A DNA stretch of 64,000 bases from Sinohyriopsis cumingii (GCA_028554795.2 JAPYKE020000037.1:1284501-1348500), one strand, 5' to 3'. Shown: positions 1 to 20,489, numbered from the stretch's first letter. The notes: generated from the sequence alone by a model not told the origin. Numbers and translations are program-made.

Positions 1-5
1 TCGAT

Positions 6-46
6 TCATACATACATACATACATACATACATACATACATACATT
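6..46. repeat. (CATA)n microsatellite
   Basis: About ten uninterrupted CATA units at the window edge. The same motif recurs at 60.97-61.15 kb and, inverted, at 62.94-63.04 kb. Confidence 0.95.
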
Positions 47-2335
47 CTGGTATCTCAGGTAGCTGAGGTTCTAATCGTGATCGAAATACCTGCCCAGGGT
101 AGTTAATGTCGGCTACTTCATGTTTATATTTTGTTGGTGGTGGTGTTGGTGTTGCTTTCTTTTTGGGGTGGGTGGGTGTGATCGGAGGGCGTTAGCTCCC
201 ATGTGCTTTACATTTATAAAGCCAAACTTAAGCAATGCAAATCAGCTGTTACTCTGTTACTCTTATGGTCAAAGGACAGTATAATGATTTACATATACAG
301 CAAAACTAAGGCAATAACACTGAATATCAGTATTTTGTCTGTCAATTTTATATAAATGTGCTCAAATTTGTCATTGTGATTATTGTGTCGAAAATCTATG
401 TTCAAATTAAACACTTGTTACTGTTACCTACAGTGGACCACAAAGGGCCAAATCATTCACTTGCAAAACGTATCTGAAGTAAACGATCATGACCAATTAC
501 CACATACGTTACTAAATACTAAATTCACTTAGCATCTCTTTCTATGATGATAATAGTGATGATGAGGATAATGATGATAATGACGATGTTGATGTAACTG
601 ATCATTATAAAGATAATGCTAGTAGTATCGTAGCAGCAGTGGTAAAGATCATGACGATTACAACTTTTGATAACAATAGTGGTGCCGCTGACGATAATGA
701 CAACGACGATGACGACGACGACATTGACGGAAAGGCCAGAAAAAGCGGTCTCAATAGAGTCCTTCTGTTTGCATTATTAGTTCATAAAGGTCATATTAGT
801 CTCATCATTCCTTGATGGTGACGGCACGATCAGAATATAATTCATTATTGTTTTAATTAAACGTTAATCTTATTTCCATTTCACATAGATAATAAAAATA
901 ATCTCTTCACTTCCATTCAATATATCACTGATAATGTCATTTAGAGCTTTATTTTATATTGAAAACGATAACAAAAAATATTAATATTAATAAATGATTT
1001 AATATTCGTTTAAGTCAAAGAATACATTCTTTTTTTAAGAATTACTTCTAGGAAATTTAAACATTTTAAAGTTTTTAAGCATCGGTCGAAATAGAACTAT
1101 TATTTGCGCTGGTATCAAAACAGGAAAGAAATTATGGGAAATGTATTTAAGGAGGACTTATAACATTGTGACGATAATAGAAGTACATGTGCTATCCAGG
1201 CCTGTTTTCCCCTACACCCAAATCTAGTCTATGATACGTGGTATACTATTGTTAAATATAAATATATGCAACGATCAGATAGATCGATATATTTCAGAAA
1301 TACATTTTTGTAAGTAAAGATTATACATCTTTGACTTTTTATTAATTCGCAAATTTATAGAAATTAAATTTGCGAAGCAAATTTGCACTTTGTAAGTTTC
1401 GAAGCAGAATCCAGAGATTTACCGAGCCCGGTACATAGTTTACATATGTGCTCGCAAAAAGGTGACTTTCACAATCATTTCGTTGCCCCTCCTATTTAGC
1501 TGACGTAAAGTTACCTCACTGCAAGCGCTTGACAAATTTATCATTTCAGGTAGCTTGTCCAAATCTTAATTCAAAGATCTGTATATGGTACGCTTCAACT
1601 AGGGACAAAATACCACAACAAATAAAATAAAATAAAAAATCAATGGAGATTAGATCGATTGTTTTCAAAGCATTTTTTTTTCGCCACCCAATAGAGGAAA
1701 GTCAGATATGCCATCCACCCAAAAATTATGTATTTTGACTAGATTTTTCAGAAAATCATACTATTGTGATACATTTGAATCGGCAAGGTGACGCAGTGTT
1801 TAAACTATTTTGTCCCAGTACTGGGTTTGACCAGTACTTTGAAAACCACTGTTTAAGAAGAAGAAAGGGAAGGGAAAAATAAGAAAATTAGCAAAAAGAT
1901 GAAAGTGATCTTGGATGGCGAAACATTTTGTGCGATGGCAACGTAATCGAGCATATAATTATATTCTTCTCTTAGCATCTTGTATATCTTTTTTAGGTAG
2001 ATAACTGGTATTCCATTATTTCGGAAAGGATAGTACCATGCTATATTGACTATCAAAGCACGAAAAATACCTACTGCAGCCAGGGAAGTCAACCAGTACG
2101 AATATAATTTAAAGTTCGTAAAATAGGAATTATGGATTTTTTTAATAAGGCTAATTAAAACATAACATATATTAGATGTCAAGCAGCCAGTACGTTATAT
2201 TTGAAAATGAGGTTATGGTTGATACGGCAAATTTCTACAATGAGATGACTTCAAAAATCAGCATATAATTATTGGAGGGAAATTCAATCTAGTCATGAAT
2301 CAAGCTCTTTATGAATCTAATTACAACTCACTAAA
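47..2335. other. no gene recognised
   Basis: AT-rich sequence with stops in all frames apart from the GAY-rich patch listed separately. I see no splice-bounded coding stretch, RNA gene or terminal repeats. Confidence 0.5.
541..725 (+). repeat. GAY-rich cryptic trinucleotide repeat
   Basis: Degenerate GAT/GAC/AAT triplets. One plus-strand frame stays open from about 512 to 811 and would encode an Asp/Asn-rich stretch, with no early ATG. An open frame is expected by chance in a GAT-type repeat, so this is called a repeat rather than a gene. Confidence 0.6.
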
Positions 2336-2339
2336 TAGC

Positions 2340-2610
2340 CCTAGGGAATGAGATGCGATAATCAATATGTTTGCTGCATATAATCTAATTGTTATCTGGT
2401 AAGAGAGAAATACGGATTCCAAACAATACACCCATCAAGTAGGCAAGGTAAAATGTCTTCGTAGTTTCATAAATTGTTTTTCAATGGTAAACGATGCCTC
2501 TATAAAACCAGGTTATATAAAAGACCGTTCTCGATTCCAACTAACTATTTCTTTTCGAGATACAGAAATACATAGTACATTTGGAAATTTAACAGTTGTA
2601 TATTGTTATG
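2340..2610 (+). pseudogene. LINE endonuclease-domain remnant
   Basis: From 2484 the plus strand reads VNDASIKPGYIKDRSRFQLT, which matches the end of the apurinic endonuclease domain of L1/Tx1-like LINEs (the ND-x-IxPGYxxDHS region; the usual catalytic DHS is changed to DRS). Weaker endonuclease-like segments lie upstream in shifted frames from about 2340. A related fragment is at 13727. It is probably the 5' part of the same decayed LINE whose reverse transcriptase lies at 3.8-6.2 kb. Clade assignment is by motif memory only. Confidence 0.6.
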
Positions 2611-3795
2611 CATATTTAATTTGCATTATTCGTTCATTGGTTTCGTTTAAAGTGTTTTCTTATTATTTCATTACATGCTATGTTAATGTAACATTGTTTA
2701 ATGGACTTGGCCTTGTCAACAATTGAGTTCATTTCTGCTAGACCTGAACTGAATTGTTTCTTTAAGCAATTAATACATATCTAAATTATTCTCTCTTTCT
2801 ATGGGGTTTAAATCAGAAATATTATTAATAGAAGCAAAAATGTTCACTCGGGTCTAGGTCTAGATTTTGGAATTTTCTTAGTGCATTGGACATAGTCCTT
2901 CTTCTGGTTTCTAACAATAGCTAACATCTTGCAAACATCAATATCATTTTTGGAGGTTATATTTCATCAGACAATTGGATTTTGTTTTAGAAAATGCTTA
3001 TTGTAATCTAAGGTCAGTTGGAGAACTACATAATCTTGCGAGTATTTTTCATTCGTGCCTTACGTTATAGCTCAGTCAAGTTGTATTACACTCTGTGTCC
3101 AGTATCATTTCGGGTTGAAATCTGTTTTCTTAAAATTATTAAATTCAGGTGATTATTTTCTCTGTGAAAACAAACGTGCTGTAATAAAATTCTTGGATAG
3201 ATAAATTCACTGGAATTGATAGTGAATTGAAAGCTAAAAATTACACTACCGTGATTCAACAAAAGACACAATAAGAGATGCCACAGACACACCATCACAT
3301 TCAAATTTGTAGTTAAATTTACTTATACTAATTTTTATTCAGGAATTTACACTATTAGGATTCGTGTCTGTAATTCTAGTATTATTTCGTAATACCATAA
3401 ATTCCTTTTAACAACATTTCTAGTTTGTATTCTAGAGAAATACATTATTTGTTGAATTTTACAATGTTGGCTGCTTTTCATTATTTTCTGTTACTTATTT
3501 TTAGAGCATATAATCTTTACATTTTTGAAAGATCTAGAATACAAACCCGGTTGTTAAGGACTCAGTTTAAGAGTACCAGAAAAAATATATATCTTCCAGA
3601 TCAAATTATAATTTGGAACTAACTACCAAGATCAGATTCTCCATTAATGACCAATTATTTTAAAAAAATACGTTTCTTGGAAATAACAGGCAAAACTATT
3701 TCTTACACTACGTATAACAAATTGCAAATGATTTTAGTACTTTTGAAGAGGAAAACTATAAATGATCTACATGAATTAGAAAGAGAAAAAAGCCA
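2611..3795. other. no gene recognised; possible decayed LINE interior
   Basis: Lies between the endonuclease and reverse-transcriptase remnants of one probable LINE, so it may be its eroded middle, but no motif can be read. Short ORFs here look like chance. Confidence 0.4.
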
Positions 3796-3799
3796 GTTA

Positions 3800-6230
3800 G
3801 TGGAAATTTGTGCCAAAATATAGAAGGGGATAGAATAAGATCTAGTGCACAATGGATTGAAGATCGGGAAAGTGTTTCAAACTAATTCTGTAATTTGGAA
3901 AATAGAAACAAAAACAAGTGCATTAATGCGTTATTGCGAAATTTGGGTAAACAAGATGGAATATTTACAGAAACAAATCTAGACATTTTAAGAAAACTAA
4001 AAGATAATATGAAAAATAGTATTCTGATCACAATGTAGACTAGGATGATCTTGACGCTACACTAAATTTAATTAGACATCTCTAAACTGAATAATTCATA
4101 AAGTAAATCAAAAATGTCTGTTGGAGAAATACTGGACAATATTTTGTAAGAACAATCAATTGTGCCCTTAATAATGGTGAAATTCCATCAATTCTGAATG
4201 AAGGTGTTACATTATATCTCACTATAAAGGATAAGCCAACATAATCTTTCAGAAACTGGAGACCTATTTCCTTACATTTTTTATCATACAAACTCGCATC
4301 AGCAACCATTGCAAATAGGCATAAACCTGTACTGCCATTAATTGTAAGTAGCGGTCAAAGAGGCGTTATTAAAGGCAGATACATAAGGGACAATATTCAT
4401 ACTTTTTATGGCCTTACGCTTTACTCGAAAAAAAGCAAGCAACCTGGACTTCTTTTTTTTTACTGATTTTGAGAAATCACTTAATTATGTTTCATGGCCT
4501 CTTGTTGATAAAGTTCAATCATTTAAACATTTTAGCAAGGATTGTCAATGCCAAACAGTTTTTCTTTTATACACGTTACCATATTTGATTGGATACATCC
4601 TAATATTAAAGGAATTGAAGAGAGAAAAAACAACAAAGAAGTTCCATTTTCACAGTATGCAATTAACACCGTTTGCACCCTGGATGGCTCAGTGAAATCC
4701 CATAACAGTCTACCAATATTACGGCTCAATACAAATATTGAAGAAAAAACTAATGTACATGGAAATAATGTGTCGCTAAAACTACTTTAAGGTACTACAC
4801 AGAATATCATTTAGACTAGAATCCATCATATTTCACGTATCTAGGCATTATATTCTCAATAAAATTAGATAATATGGTCAGGCTCAATTATGAAAGCAAA
4901 CGTGATGTTATATCTTTACTTTTACACTGGTCGCATTGAACACTTACCCCACTTGAAAAATTTATAGTTGTGAGAAGCGTTGCCTATCCAAGATTACTGA
5001 CCCATTTCTCAGCTATTTCCAAGTTTATCAAACCCACCTAAAGCCAACTTTACCATACGATTCATGGGGAGGTGGAAAAGATAAAACCAGAAGGAAAGTT
5101 TTATATAAAGTGTATTTTAAAGGAGATTTGAAGATGATAGTTATAATCAAGATTGTACATTCATTGAAACTCACTTGGGTGAGAAGACTTGTCAACACTG
5201 AACATAAATGAAAAGAGGTTTTAATAACTTCCAGGCCAAACATAGATATGTTTTTCATTTTTGAAGTAAATTATACAGCAACGGTGAGGGACACTTTAAA
5301 TGCATTCTGGACTGATGCGTTTTCAGCATATATTGAATTACATAATACAATTGCTGTATAAAACTCGTACGATTTACTTACAACTTCAATAAAGATTTAT
5401 CCTAATATTGAAGTTGGAAATTCTAGTTTTATCTACATGCACAGGGTGAAAAGGGAAGTTTGCATTTAAATAATTTAGGTAATGAAAACGTTCATGAGTT
5501 AATAGAGATGATTGTTGTGATGAGTTTGTAATGCATGTTAATACCTTGGACTTTCCAGGCATTCTTAGAGGCATTCCGATTTTTTTCCAAAAACTTGATA
5601 TAAGCATTAATTTAAATATCTATGAACCAATTGTTATATAAAGGTGTAATATTTATTCATTAAGGAAAACAAAGACTGTAAAGTGTATATACAAAACTAA
5701 GAGCTAATGATTCTAGGCTAAAAATGAATCCAGAACATGAGTTAACGATCCAAGCGCCTGCATGTAATACTTTTCTTTCCTTCTAAACTAAGTATCCTAA
5801 ACTAAGATGGTTTCAAACTAAAATAATGCATAGAATTTTCCAACAAATTCATCTTCAAAAAATTTTGGAAAAGTCCATATAAGCATGCGTTTTTTATATA
5901 ATGACTCCTTAGGGGCTTTATCTCACCTTTTTTGAACTGTTCTAAAACCGAATCGTTACTTACTAGTTTTATTTGGTGGATACGGTGTACCCGTAATAAT
6001 CTGCACAATTTTAAAGTTTAAGAAAGAGATTTTATTCAGGTATATAGATTAAACCCAAAAAAACACAGTGGTCCTTTTGATGCAAGTGAAATCATATATC
6101 TATAAGTAGATTTAACAATGAAACACAAACATGCCCACATTCAAAATAATTAATGAAGTTTTATTATATTTAAGAAAATGTATGAGCTCATTTATTTGGT
6201 TGTTGGGAAAATTTAAAAGTATTAGTTATA
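3800..6230 (+). pseudogene. L1/Tx1-like LINE reverse transcriptase, heavily decayed
   Basis: Plus-strand fragments in several frames follow the order of an L1/Tx1-like LINE ORF2. A linker of the RSSAQWIEDRE...NLENRNKNK type is at 3839-3930. FRNWRPISL...YKLASATIANR is at 4250-4318. GQRGVIKGRYIRDNIHTFYG at 4356-4410 corresponds to RT block 2 (usually Q-x-GFIKGRYIxEN). FTDFEKSLNYVSW at about 4460-4500 corresponds to the catalytic FIDFEKAFDSVSW block with its first Asp kept. The YADD region (about 4650) is altered to YAINT. A thumb-like YLGIIFSIKLDNM...WSH..LTPLEKF segment follows at 4840-4970. PKLRWFQTKIMHRI at 5795-5840 matches the C-terminal region. Many stops and frameshifts make it long dead. 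Clade is inferred from motifs. Confidence 0.8.
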
Positions 6231-9879
<3,649 letters not shown>

Positions 9880-10000
9880 CATGGCAGTTGATAGAGTGCT
9901 CGACGTGTTTGCCCAGCGTGTCTAGTTTGGATTCCGCTGAAAATATTTTTTTCTTCTCTTTACCTTTGTCAATAACTTGTCAGAGTCAAGCTGAGTCGTT
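9880..10000 (+). repeat. decayed tRNA-derived SINE, copy 1
   Basis: 9884-9898 resembles a tRNA A box (AGTTGATAGAGTGCTCGACG) and 9923-9935 a worn B box (AGTTTGGATTCC). The downstream body (ctctttacc...gtcaagc) aligns with the body of the copy at 11712, so the two are members of one dispersed family rather than a functional tRNA gene. Confidence 0.5.
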
Positions 10001-10528
10001 TTACTTGGTTCAAATTTATGTCCGACTTAAAATCAATCCTACAAATCTCAGACATTAAGACTAAGATGTCGAATATGATAATGGGGACATAGAAATAAGG
10101 ATAAATATATTACAAAGTTGTTTATTGAAAACAAAGTATGTATGTGATCAAAGTGCAATTAACACTTGTCCTATCACAGTTTAGGAGATCGTGATTGAAA
10201 GTCATTAATAATACTTCCACAAAATAGTTCCAACCTGAAAATACTGCAGACATTGTAAACATTAAGTAAAATTATAATTTTTTATGTCCATTCAACATTA
10301 TTTTTTTTATTTGTAAACGTTTACGTCAAGATAATTCATCTGGTAAGAGATACCGTCTCGAGAGTATCGGGATTAATATACATCTGAATTTATGTAAGAC
10401 TTGTTTTTAAATATCTCTAAATAGTATGGAAATAAAAATACTCAAGTATCCAAACGGTGTTTGAAAACAATCATTAATAGGTTGAGCAGAATTAAAACGG
10501 CAATGACAGACATTTGTCACAGCAGTTT
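10001..10528. other. no gene recognised
   Basis: AT-rich sequence just downstream of the minus-strand gene ending at 10529. It may include its 3' untranslated region; no clear polyadenylation signal was fixed. Confidence 0.4.
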
Positions 10529-12148
<1,620 letters not shown>

Positions 12149-13720
12149 CTGAAAGAAAGAATTGGAAATTGTAAAAAAAGAAAAAATGTATACTTGCAGA
12201 ATGAAACTAAACAACATCTCACGAAATGCGACACTTTCTTCGATAAAGCTGCGTATGAAGCGATACCTAATATTTGATAAGAAACAGGATTAAGAAGAAG
12301 AAATTATAATCAAATATGACTTAATTACAAAGGAAAATATTGCTCTACAGCTTTTCAATTACCTTAGTAAGGAAGCTAGTTGACCAGGGTAGACAATCTC
12401 GACCACAATTCAGAATAAAAATATTCTGCGACGATTGGTTCGCAACTGACAACCAGCGGACACATCTCGGGTTTATATTGTCTTCTGAGTTGCTAAGGTC
12501 GCGAGAGCACGCAACACAAACACGTGGCGTGATAGGAGGATTTTCATCAAGGTATTTACATTACTTACGCAGTTACGTACCGTAGAACAGGAACCAGAAG
12601 TTTGAATACAACACAGTTTAATAGATGGCCTGAAGATTATCCGACCAAGTGTAGTGATGGTTTCTTATCTTTACAACGGAGACGTGATCACATCGTGTAC
12701 TCCACCTATCGACTGAACTCTGTTGACCCACTGATGTCTACTTAATTCTTACACATGTGAAAATAGCCGGATTACTCAGTTCGAAGGAAAAATGATATTG
12801 CTCATAACGTAATGAAACGTCCATATTATCTGGTTGTTATTGAATTCAACGATGTTAAGGACATATATCTTTCAAAATTATTTACTATTGAGCTGATTTG
12901 GCATATACGACATCTTACACTTAATTTCAATTAAATTGAATTAATTCGTTCTTAATTAGTCACCACTTTCCTCACATAAGGCTTTGAAATAAGTAATTTT
13001 GTCATCGCCACCAATATTCCTAACCAATGTCGTTATTGAAAACAGAAAATTCACTTCAGGAGCTGATTTATATTTTAATACATGCGAATTGAAAGTTTTT
13101 TCTCAGTATTCTAGGTTAGAACAAAAATACAAAGATGTGCAACAAATTTCCTAATATTCCTAATATTTCCTAATGTTAATTCATAGATTGTTTTGCCTGA
13201 ATTAGATTGTAAAACAAACTTCTGCAATTACGAAATATGGATAAATCGGTTGTTGTCAGTTGCAGGAAACAAGTCTAGTGTTCGTTTCTAAACTACCATT
13301 AATGGTGAATCGATAATACATAACGCACGCGGGGTTAGAAACAGTTCATATATGTGACGAGAACTATTATTAACATTATTTTGTGACGCAGTTACTTTCA
13401 GAGAAGTATATACTTTAGTCTCGAATCTTGTATGCCGAAAATGATGCAAAATTATTGATCTTGCACCATCAACAAATTAACATTACATACACTCTGGGTT
13501 ATTCAAGAATATACATTTGCCAGACAATTTGAGGATTAATGGGAATTTAATATTAGAGGAAGCTCTACGAATATATGAGTCATGAACGTTGCAGACAATA
13601 TGGGCACACATGGGACAATTGCATGGGTCTTTGGCCACAATGGGTCTTTTTGAATGCTTGAATGGTTAATTACACACCAGCTGACAATCCAAGAATAACC
13701 CCAGATTTCTTCCTAGTATA
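12149..13720. other. no gene recognised; would hold the promoter of the 10.5-12.1 kb gene
   Basis: TTTCAG directly precedes the ATG at 12148, so a 5' untranslated exon may lie further upstream. No other coding feature is supported. Confidence 0.4.
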
Positions 13721-13726
13721 CAATAG

Positions 13727-13890
13727 TAAATGATGCCTCTATAGAACCAGGTAATAGTACAGACCATTCTCAACACCAAGTAACCCTTACGTTTTTAGAA
13801 ACAGATAAACGCCGAATATTTTGGTAATGTAACAATTCTCTATTGAAAGATTCGGAATACTTGGCGCTTGTTAAGGACTCAGTAAAATAA
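13727..13890 (+). pseudogene. LINE endonuclease-domain fragment
   Basis: Reads VNDASIEPGNSTDHSQHQVT, then FLETDKRRIFW, a TAA stop at 13832-13834, and [19 protein letters not shown]. This is the end of a LINE apurinic endonuclease domain, with the catalytic DHS present, followed by the conserved WKFNNSLL-type segment. It is related to the fragment at 2484. It stops at the large microsatellite at 13897, so the reverse transcriptase is missing. Confidence 0.75.
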
Positions 13891-13896
13891 AGTCAG

Positions 13897-14989
<1,093 letters not shown>

Positions 14990-15104
14990 CATGCAAATGT
15001 ACATGATTTGTTTACAAAGTAGTTCCTAGTACCGTATTGGGCACACGTGTCCTGCGCGTTGGTGCAATATGAAGGTGTGCAATATCGTAAAATATTGAAC
15101 GATT
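14990..15104 (-). other. candidate Cys-rich exon of an unidentified secreted protein
   Basis: A pyrimidine-rich tract and TTATCAG precede position 15104. The exon then reads SFNILRYCTPSYCTNAQDTC followed by AQYGTRNYFVNKSC, and ends at a possible donor (GCATG|GTAGGC). Entry is phase 1, exit phase 2. The close cysteine spacing resembles small extracellular disulfide domains, but no family is recognised. It lies upstream of the 10.5-12.1 kb gene on the same strand. The exit phase does not match that gene's second exon. Confidence 0.25.
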
Positions 15105-17036
15105 CTGATAATGTAAAGTTAATGGAGAAAACAATGAGCATATAATAATTTCTAATAATCTTTAATTCATTTGTGTAGTTTTGTGTAGTTTTCGTTCCTT
15201 TTTTAGGCACGATAATTTTTTCACAGCAGCCGCGACATAAACTATGATGTAACATTACTTTTTATATCTCTAATGATTTCACAATTTAGCCCTCATTCAC
15301 TAAAATATTAAAAGCTGAGAGACTGGACCTAAGCTGATGTCCATCAAACAAGTTTGATTTGTCCTCGCCTTAAGGAAATAATAAATTATTTATGCCCCTG
15401 TTTCTCCAGCATATTTAAAATGTCCGGCCTCTCAAGGCTATGCAAACTTTGTCCTACAGTTGTTTTGATGAGCTGAAGCAAACCAAATGTAAAGATTTAT
15501 GTATGCATACGAAACACAAGGACCATTCTACAAAACTTCGCGTTAAGTCTAGTTCAAAGCCATATTTTACTCGGGAAACGTCAAAATTATTGGAACATGA
15601 TCCGGTTGGTAGGCAGTCAATTAAGAGCATGCTCAATATTTTAAAATTTTATTTTTCGCTGACAAAAGTCTTCAAAGGAATGGATAATTTACGATTCATG
15701 TGAAGACTGGTATCAAGGCAATACGTAATGAGTGAGACGTCCAAATTATTTGAACATGATCCACTTGGTGGTCAATAAATTAAGAGCATACTTAACATGC
15801 TACAATTTGAGTTTTAGGTGACAAACGTATTGACTGCAATGTGTTTATCGCAATTCAAGTGAAATATATTCTTCAGAACGTGTTTGTTACATAATCGTAG
15901 TGTTTGCTTGTCCTATAGCAGCCCAATTCTAAGTGTTTTTTTATTTATACAAGATTTAGTCAAAACTAATGTTATGTTAAGAAAATGGAAATGTGTAGTT
16001 AATATATGAGGTTATATAACTTCTCAAAGACAAGTAATACAACAACAACAACAACTACTACTAATAATAATAATTCATCATTCGTATTAGTTGCCAAAGA
16101 TTGTCTAAGAAGAAAAGCTGAATTGATATAGTAAGAAATATTTTTTATAATTAATATAGTTCTAGGACTCATGATGGATGCAATTTTTTTCTACAGACAG
16201 ATAGAGATAATAAACTTCATTAAAATATTTCTTTATTAAATGATTATATGCTGGACAAGCACAAACAAAATGGAATTCATCTTCTACCAAATGAAAATTA
16301 TTTTTGGGCATTATTAACAGTACCTATTCTTTCTCTCAGTCATATTATGCCTACCTGTCTCTTTATTCAGCATATGCACCTAGCACTTAATTGAGCAAGT
16401 AACTTCCGAGAAAAAAAAAAGATAAGCACATGATAGGTATGTTCCGGTTCTTGTTCGGTTTTATACTTGTTATAATACACACATTGATGTGAATTGTAAA
16501 TATCACTTTGCCAATATTGGAATGCCATGTCCTTAAATATTTAGTCTGACATACCCAAACGCCGAAGAAAAATGACATGCATGTAACTTTGGTACCCCAT
16601 GTGAAACGGTTGGTTTCATCTAATCTTTTCAATAATAAATAGAACTGGTGTGGATAGCGAGTGAAAGAGATTCTTTCGACCATTAGCCAGTATTAAAACA
16701 TCGAAAAATTATGAGGTAAAAAGTGGGTGTTTCAGCACACTCCTATTACAATCACGTTATTGGAAACTTTAGAAACATATAATCCTGCTGGTAAAATGGT
16801 TGCATTGCACGTGAAAAATAGACCCATATATTATAGCAAGCACACACTCAATGCGTAATTTTGTAAATCCAAACCTTCTTTTGCTTGAGACATCTACCAT
16901 TTCTGAAACCAATGATTTTAGTTTCATCGAGATTGAACATTATACAAGCTTTATCACAGAAACATTGAATAACATTTGAAAACATATATAGAGGTGAACA
17001 TTGCTGTGCACTATTGTCCAACAAAATACCCCTTCT
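15105..17036. other. no gene recognised
   Basis: Short mixed trinucleotide run (CAA/CTA/ATA) at 16040-16072. Scattered ORFs under 100 codons have no recognisable motif. Confidence 0.5.
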
Positions 17037-17037
17037 C

Positions 17038-17068
<31 letters not shown>

Positions 17069-17069
17069 G
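17037..17069. repeat. (CTGT)n/(CT)n microsatellite
   Basis: Seven or so CTGT units followed by CT repeats. Confidence 0.9.
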
Positions 17070-18779
17070 CGATTCAAGTAGACAAATTAAACATTTTGGT
17101 CATTTAAGTTGCTCTAGTTTGTAGTGGGGCGTATCTGTTTACCAAACACCAGACACAAATCTATTTGCAGTAAGTCGGGAGACTTTTATATATGTGCACG
17201 TTGATATCTTTTTTATATTCAGGCCATTACAAAATTTTAGGAATTTTCTCAATATGTTCTATTGGGGTAGGTGAGGAATATTTTTTTTTGTTTTGGTCTG
17301 TAAAAGGACATTAATTTTTACAAACTTAGATCCGGTCAAAGCATGGCGGGCAATAATGTCCTACCCGATTAATCGATTTGGTCAATCTTAAGTCAATTTC
17401 TCGTTGACGTGATCAGTAAATAAAGTCCATTTTCCCTGATCGAGTTTCTGGCTGTTTCAAACAAACATCGTAGATGGCTTAGAAAAAAATGATAATCAAA
17501 TTTTAAAGTTTTTATAAATATTCCAACGAATAAGGGTGGCCATGTATCTGCCACTCCCACCTCTGTATGACTCTGCAAGATCTGTATTTGATGATATCCC
17601 ACCACTACCAACGACAAGACAAGAAGCAAACGTACCAAGCAAACAAACAATCAAACAATAAAGAAACAATAATTTCCTCTTGTTTGTTCCGATTATTTCA
17701 AGTTCAAGGCAAAACAGATATTTCATGATATATCTTTACACAGTCTAAATCGTTGGCTATGTCTATATACGTCATAATATAAATATTTTTAAAAAAATGA
17801 CATTAGATAGATATTTTATTTATGAAAAGAAGGGTTGTGCAAAAAATTCATTCACAACCCCAACAATGAAAATATCCATAAAGCGAAAGACAATTTCCTT
17901 GTTTGAAGTGAGAGCAGTTTCCTTTTTCTTTTAGTGCAGATTGCTTTTCTAAAAAATATACTGTTCAAATTGAATTCCATATTATAATTTTTAAGAGATC
18001 GAATAAAGAACAACACATAAAGGGATGGTAGGAGGAATGTATCGAGAAAGAATGGAAAATAATTCGAAGTTCCCCCTTAACAGAAGCCAACAAAACTAGG
18101 ATAGTGTGAACTAGATTGACCGTTTGTCTAGACACATTAAAGTCAAGGCAGCTTTAGTTGGGGAGGAACGTTTATTATATTTGTTATCACTGATAATAGA
18201 TGCCATTATGTAGACGATATGCATGATTGATGAAGGCGTTTAGCGCTCACAGAACGATATGGACGAATACGATACTTAGAATGTAGAGGTTGCAAGGTTA
18301 ACTAAAATTTAAATACTTTGCAATACTTTTACCATATTGAATATAAAATTACGTCGTTGCATGGTCAGACAATTTGTAGCTGCTTTACCGAGTGTGGATA
18401 TGCGGCATCAGGCATTATCAAACGCCAGTGTTACACGTACTGTTTCGAAAGCACATTCCTGCTGAAAAAATACTATTTTTGTATTAGTAACATGATAACT
18501 AATATCCGATATTTTGTTGTTGTAGTTATTGTTGTTTTGGTTTTGTTAATGTGCAGCGGATTTTAATTTTTTTTGCAACATTCAATAGAATCAAGCGTTT
18601 ATACAATATTAGCATTGATCACGTATAAAATTGCAAATATGAAATTTATTCAAGCTCAGTCTGTGCAATTATGAATATTCATTCACATTGGTATAAGTAA
18701 GCTGGTCAAATAATATGTACGCCACATAGGAAAAGTCAAGATGCTATAAAAAGATCAAAAAAATTACATAAAACACTAG
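17070..18779. other. no gene recognised
   Basis: AT-rich; open frames at 17393-17726 (minus) overlap each other in two frames and show no conserved motif. Confidence 0.5.
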
Positions 18780-18875
18780 GAGCCACGGGTATCCGAATGG
18801 TCTAAGGTACTCGCCTTTGCGGACGACTGCCAACTTTCCTCTGTCTGCATGGTTTAAAGTTTCGGAATCGACCTA
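18780..18875 (+). repeat. tRNA-like sequence, probable SINE head
   Basis: ATCCGAATGGTCTAAGGTAC resembles an A box region of a tRNA with a long variable arm. The B-box position reads GGTTTAAAGTTTCGG, which is degenerate. No acceptor-stem pairing was found, so this is more likely a decayed tRNA-derived SINE than a tRNA gene. Confidence 0.35.
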
Positions 18876-20489
18876 TGTTGATGCACGTGTGTGTGAAGAC
18901 GACGGTTGTGCTTCGCAAGAGATCTGAAGGTTAAGAAAAACATTCATTGATTTAGTTATTTATATATATCATTCTCCGTTTTTTTTTGTATCCCGTATTT
19001 TGAATTTCCATCACCATACATGATAAGTGGCTTATATAGCTTCTTTAAAAGCAAAGAAAGATAAAAATATTGAAAAAGTTCACCTGTCGATAGCGATATA
19101 CACATAAGTGTCCAAAAGAAAACAACAATGTTGGCCTCCAATCCGGTATATTGTCCGAATACGGCTCAGCAAAATATGAACCCTGCTGGTCCGTTTGCCT
19201 CCCCATCATATTTTCCACAATGCTAATTTATACATCGCAATATCCAACTAGCTATACCTGTGCATCTTCATCCAGATGGTCAATCTTCACACGCTTCTAT
19301 GGCACTTAACTCTGCATTAAAAGACAGGATTGCCAAATTTATGTTTGATATCTGACAATATTTTTGCGAAATAAATAAAACCTCAACTGCCCTTGTGACT
19401 TTAATACCAGAAATGCTAACCTATCATATAGTTTCTTAATACAAATCAAGCTGAAATATCCAGTCTCGATAATGAAACAACTAATTAAATAGAGGAGACT
19501 CATAATCCATACAAATTTAGCATACCCCAGGTCCGATACTCACAAGAATGAAATAGAAATATTTATGGTATTCGTTTTCTGAGTTTTGTAAAAATAATTA
19601 TATGTACAAATTTTGAAGTTATAAATGAAAATATGAGAGGAACTTACAGTATTATGAAATAAATCCAAAATAATCCTGATGAAGTTCTATAACATCCAAA
19701 AGAATGAAGAATTCCATATAAATTTCAAAACCGAAAATGTACTAGTCCGCCAAGACGTGTGAAGTTGTCAAGATGGCTTGTCCAGAATTCCCTTGAATAA
19801 TTCACATTAGTTCCAGAATCATAGTATAGTCCAAATAATGAGCACTTTCCTTTTCCACTGAACAGTCCAATTACATGTTTTCCTCTAGAACAATATCTAA
19901 GTTCAAAATGAAATATATCTGCAGACTTACAACATGAACACAAGCAATGAAAATGACTCCAAATTCAGTTCTCTTCTTATATAGACCATCTAACCTTCTA
20001 TTACAACCACATTTCACAACATACCCCACGTTAAAGATCTAACTACTCGATTTTTTCTATGATGTATATTCATATAACCTAGCCCATCCAATGGGAAATT
20101 ACCTAATTCTTCTACAACCGTACAAAACCCCATCAGCAAATGAGAAATGAACCCAAAATCTTCAACTAGTCTTATTATTAAGATGAATATTAGTAATTGT
20201 CAACACATAGAAACCTACATTTATAGATCATATGTAATTTTACGCTCTTAATTCTACTAAAACAGACACAGTTACGTAGGCAAATACTAACTAAAGATAC
20301 GATGTACAATTTACGGTCATGAATAAAGATTACAAAACTTAAATAAAATCATGCACCACGAGTTACAGAAAATACAAATATAAATACCACGAAGTAATCT
20401 GCTACTTGTACTTAATACTATCAAAGAAATGTCTATCACAGAAAATAGACCTAGATGATTGTGAGATACGCAGAGAATAAAAATGAATT
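18876..20489. other. no gene recognised
   Basis: AT-rich sequence; nothing beyond short chance ORFs is seen. Confidence 0.5.
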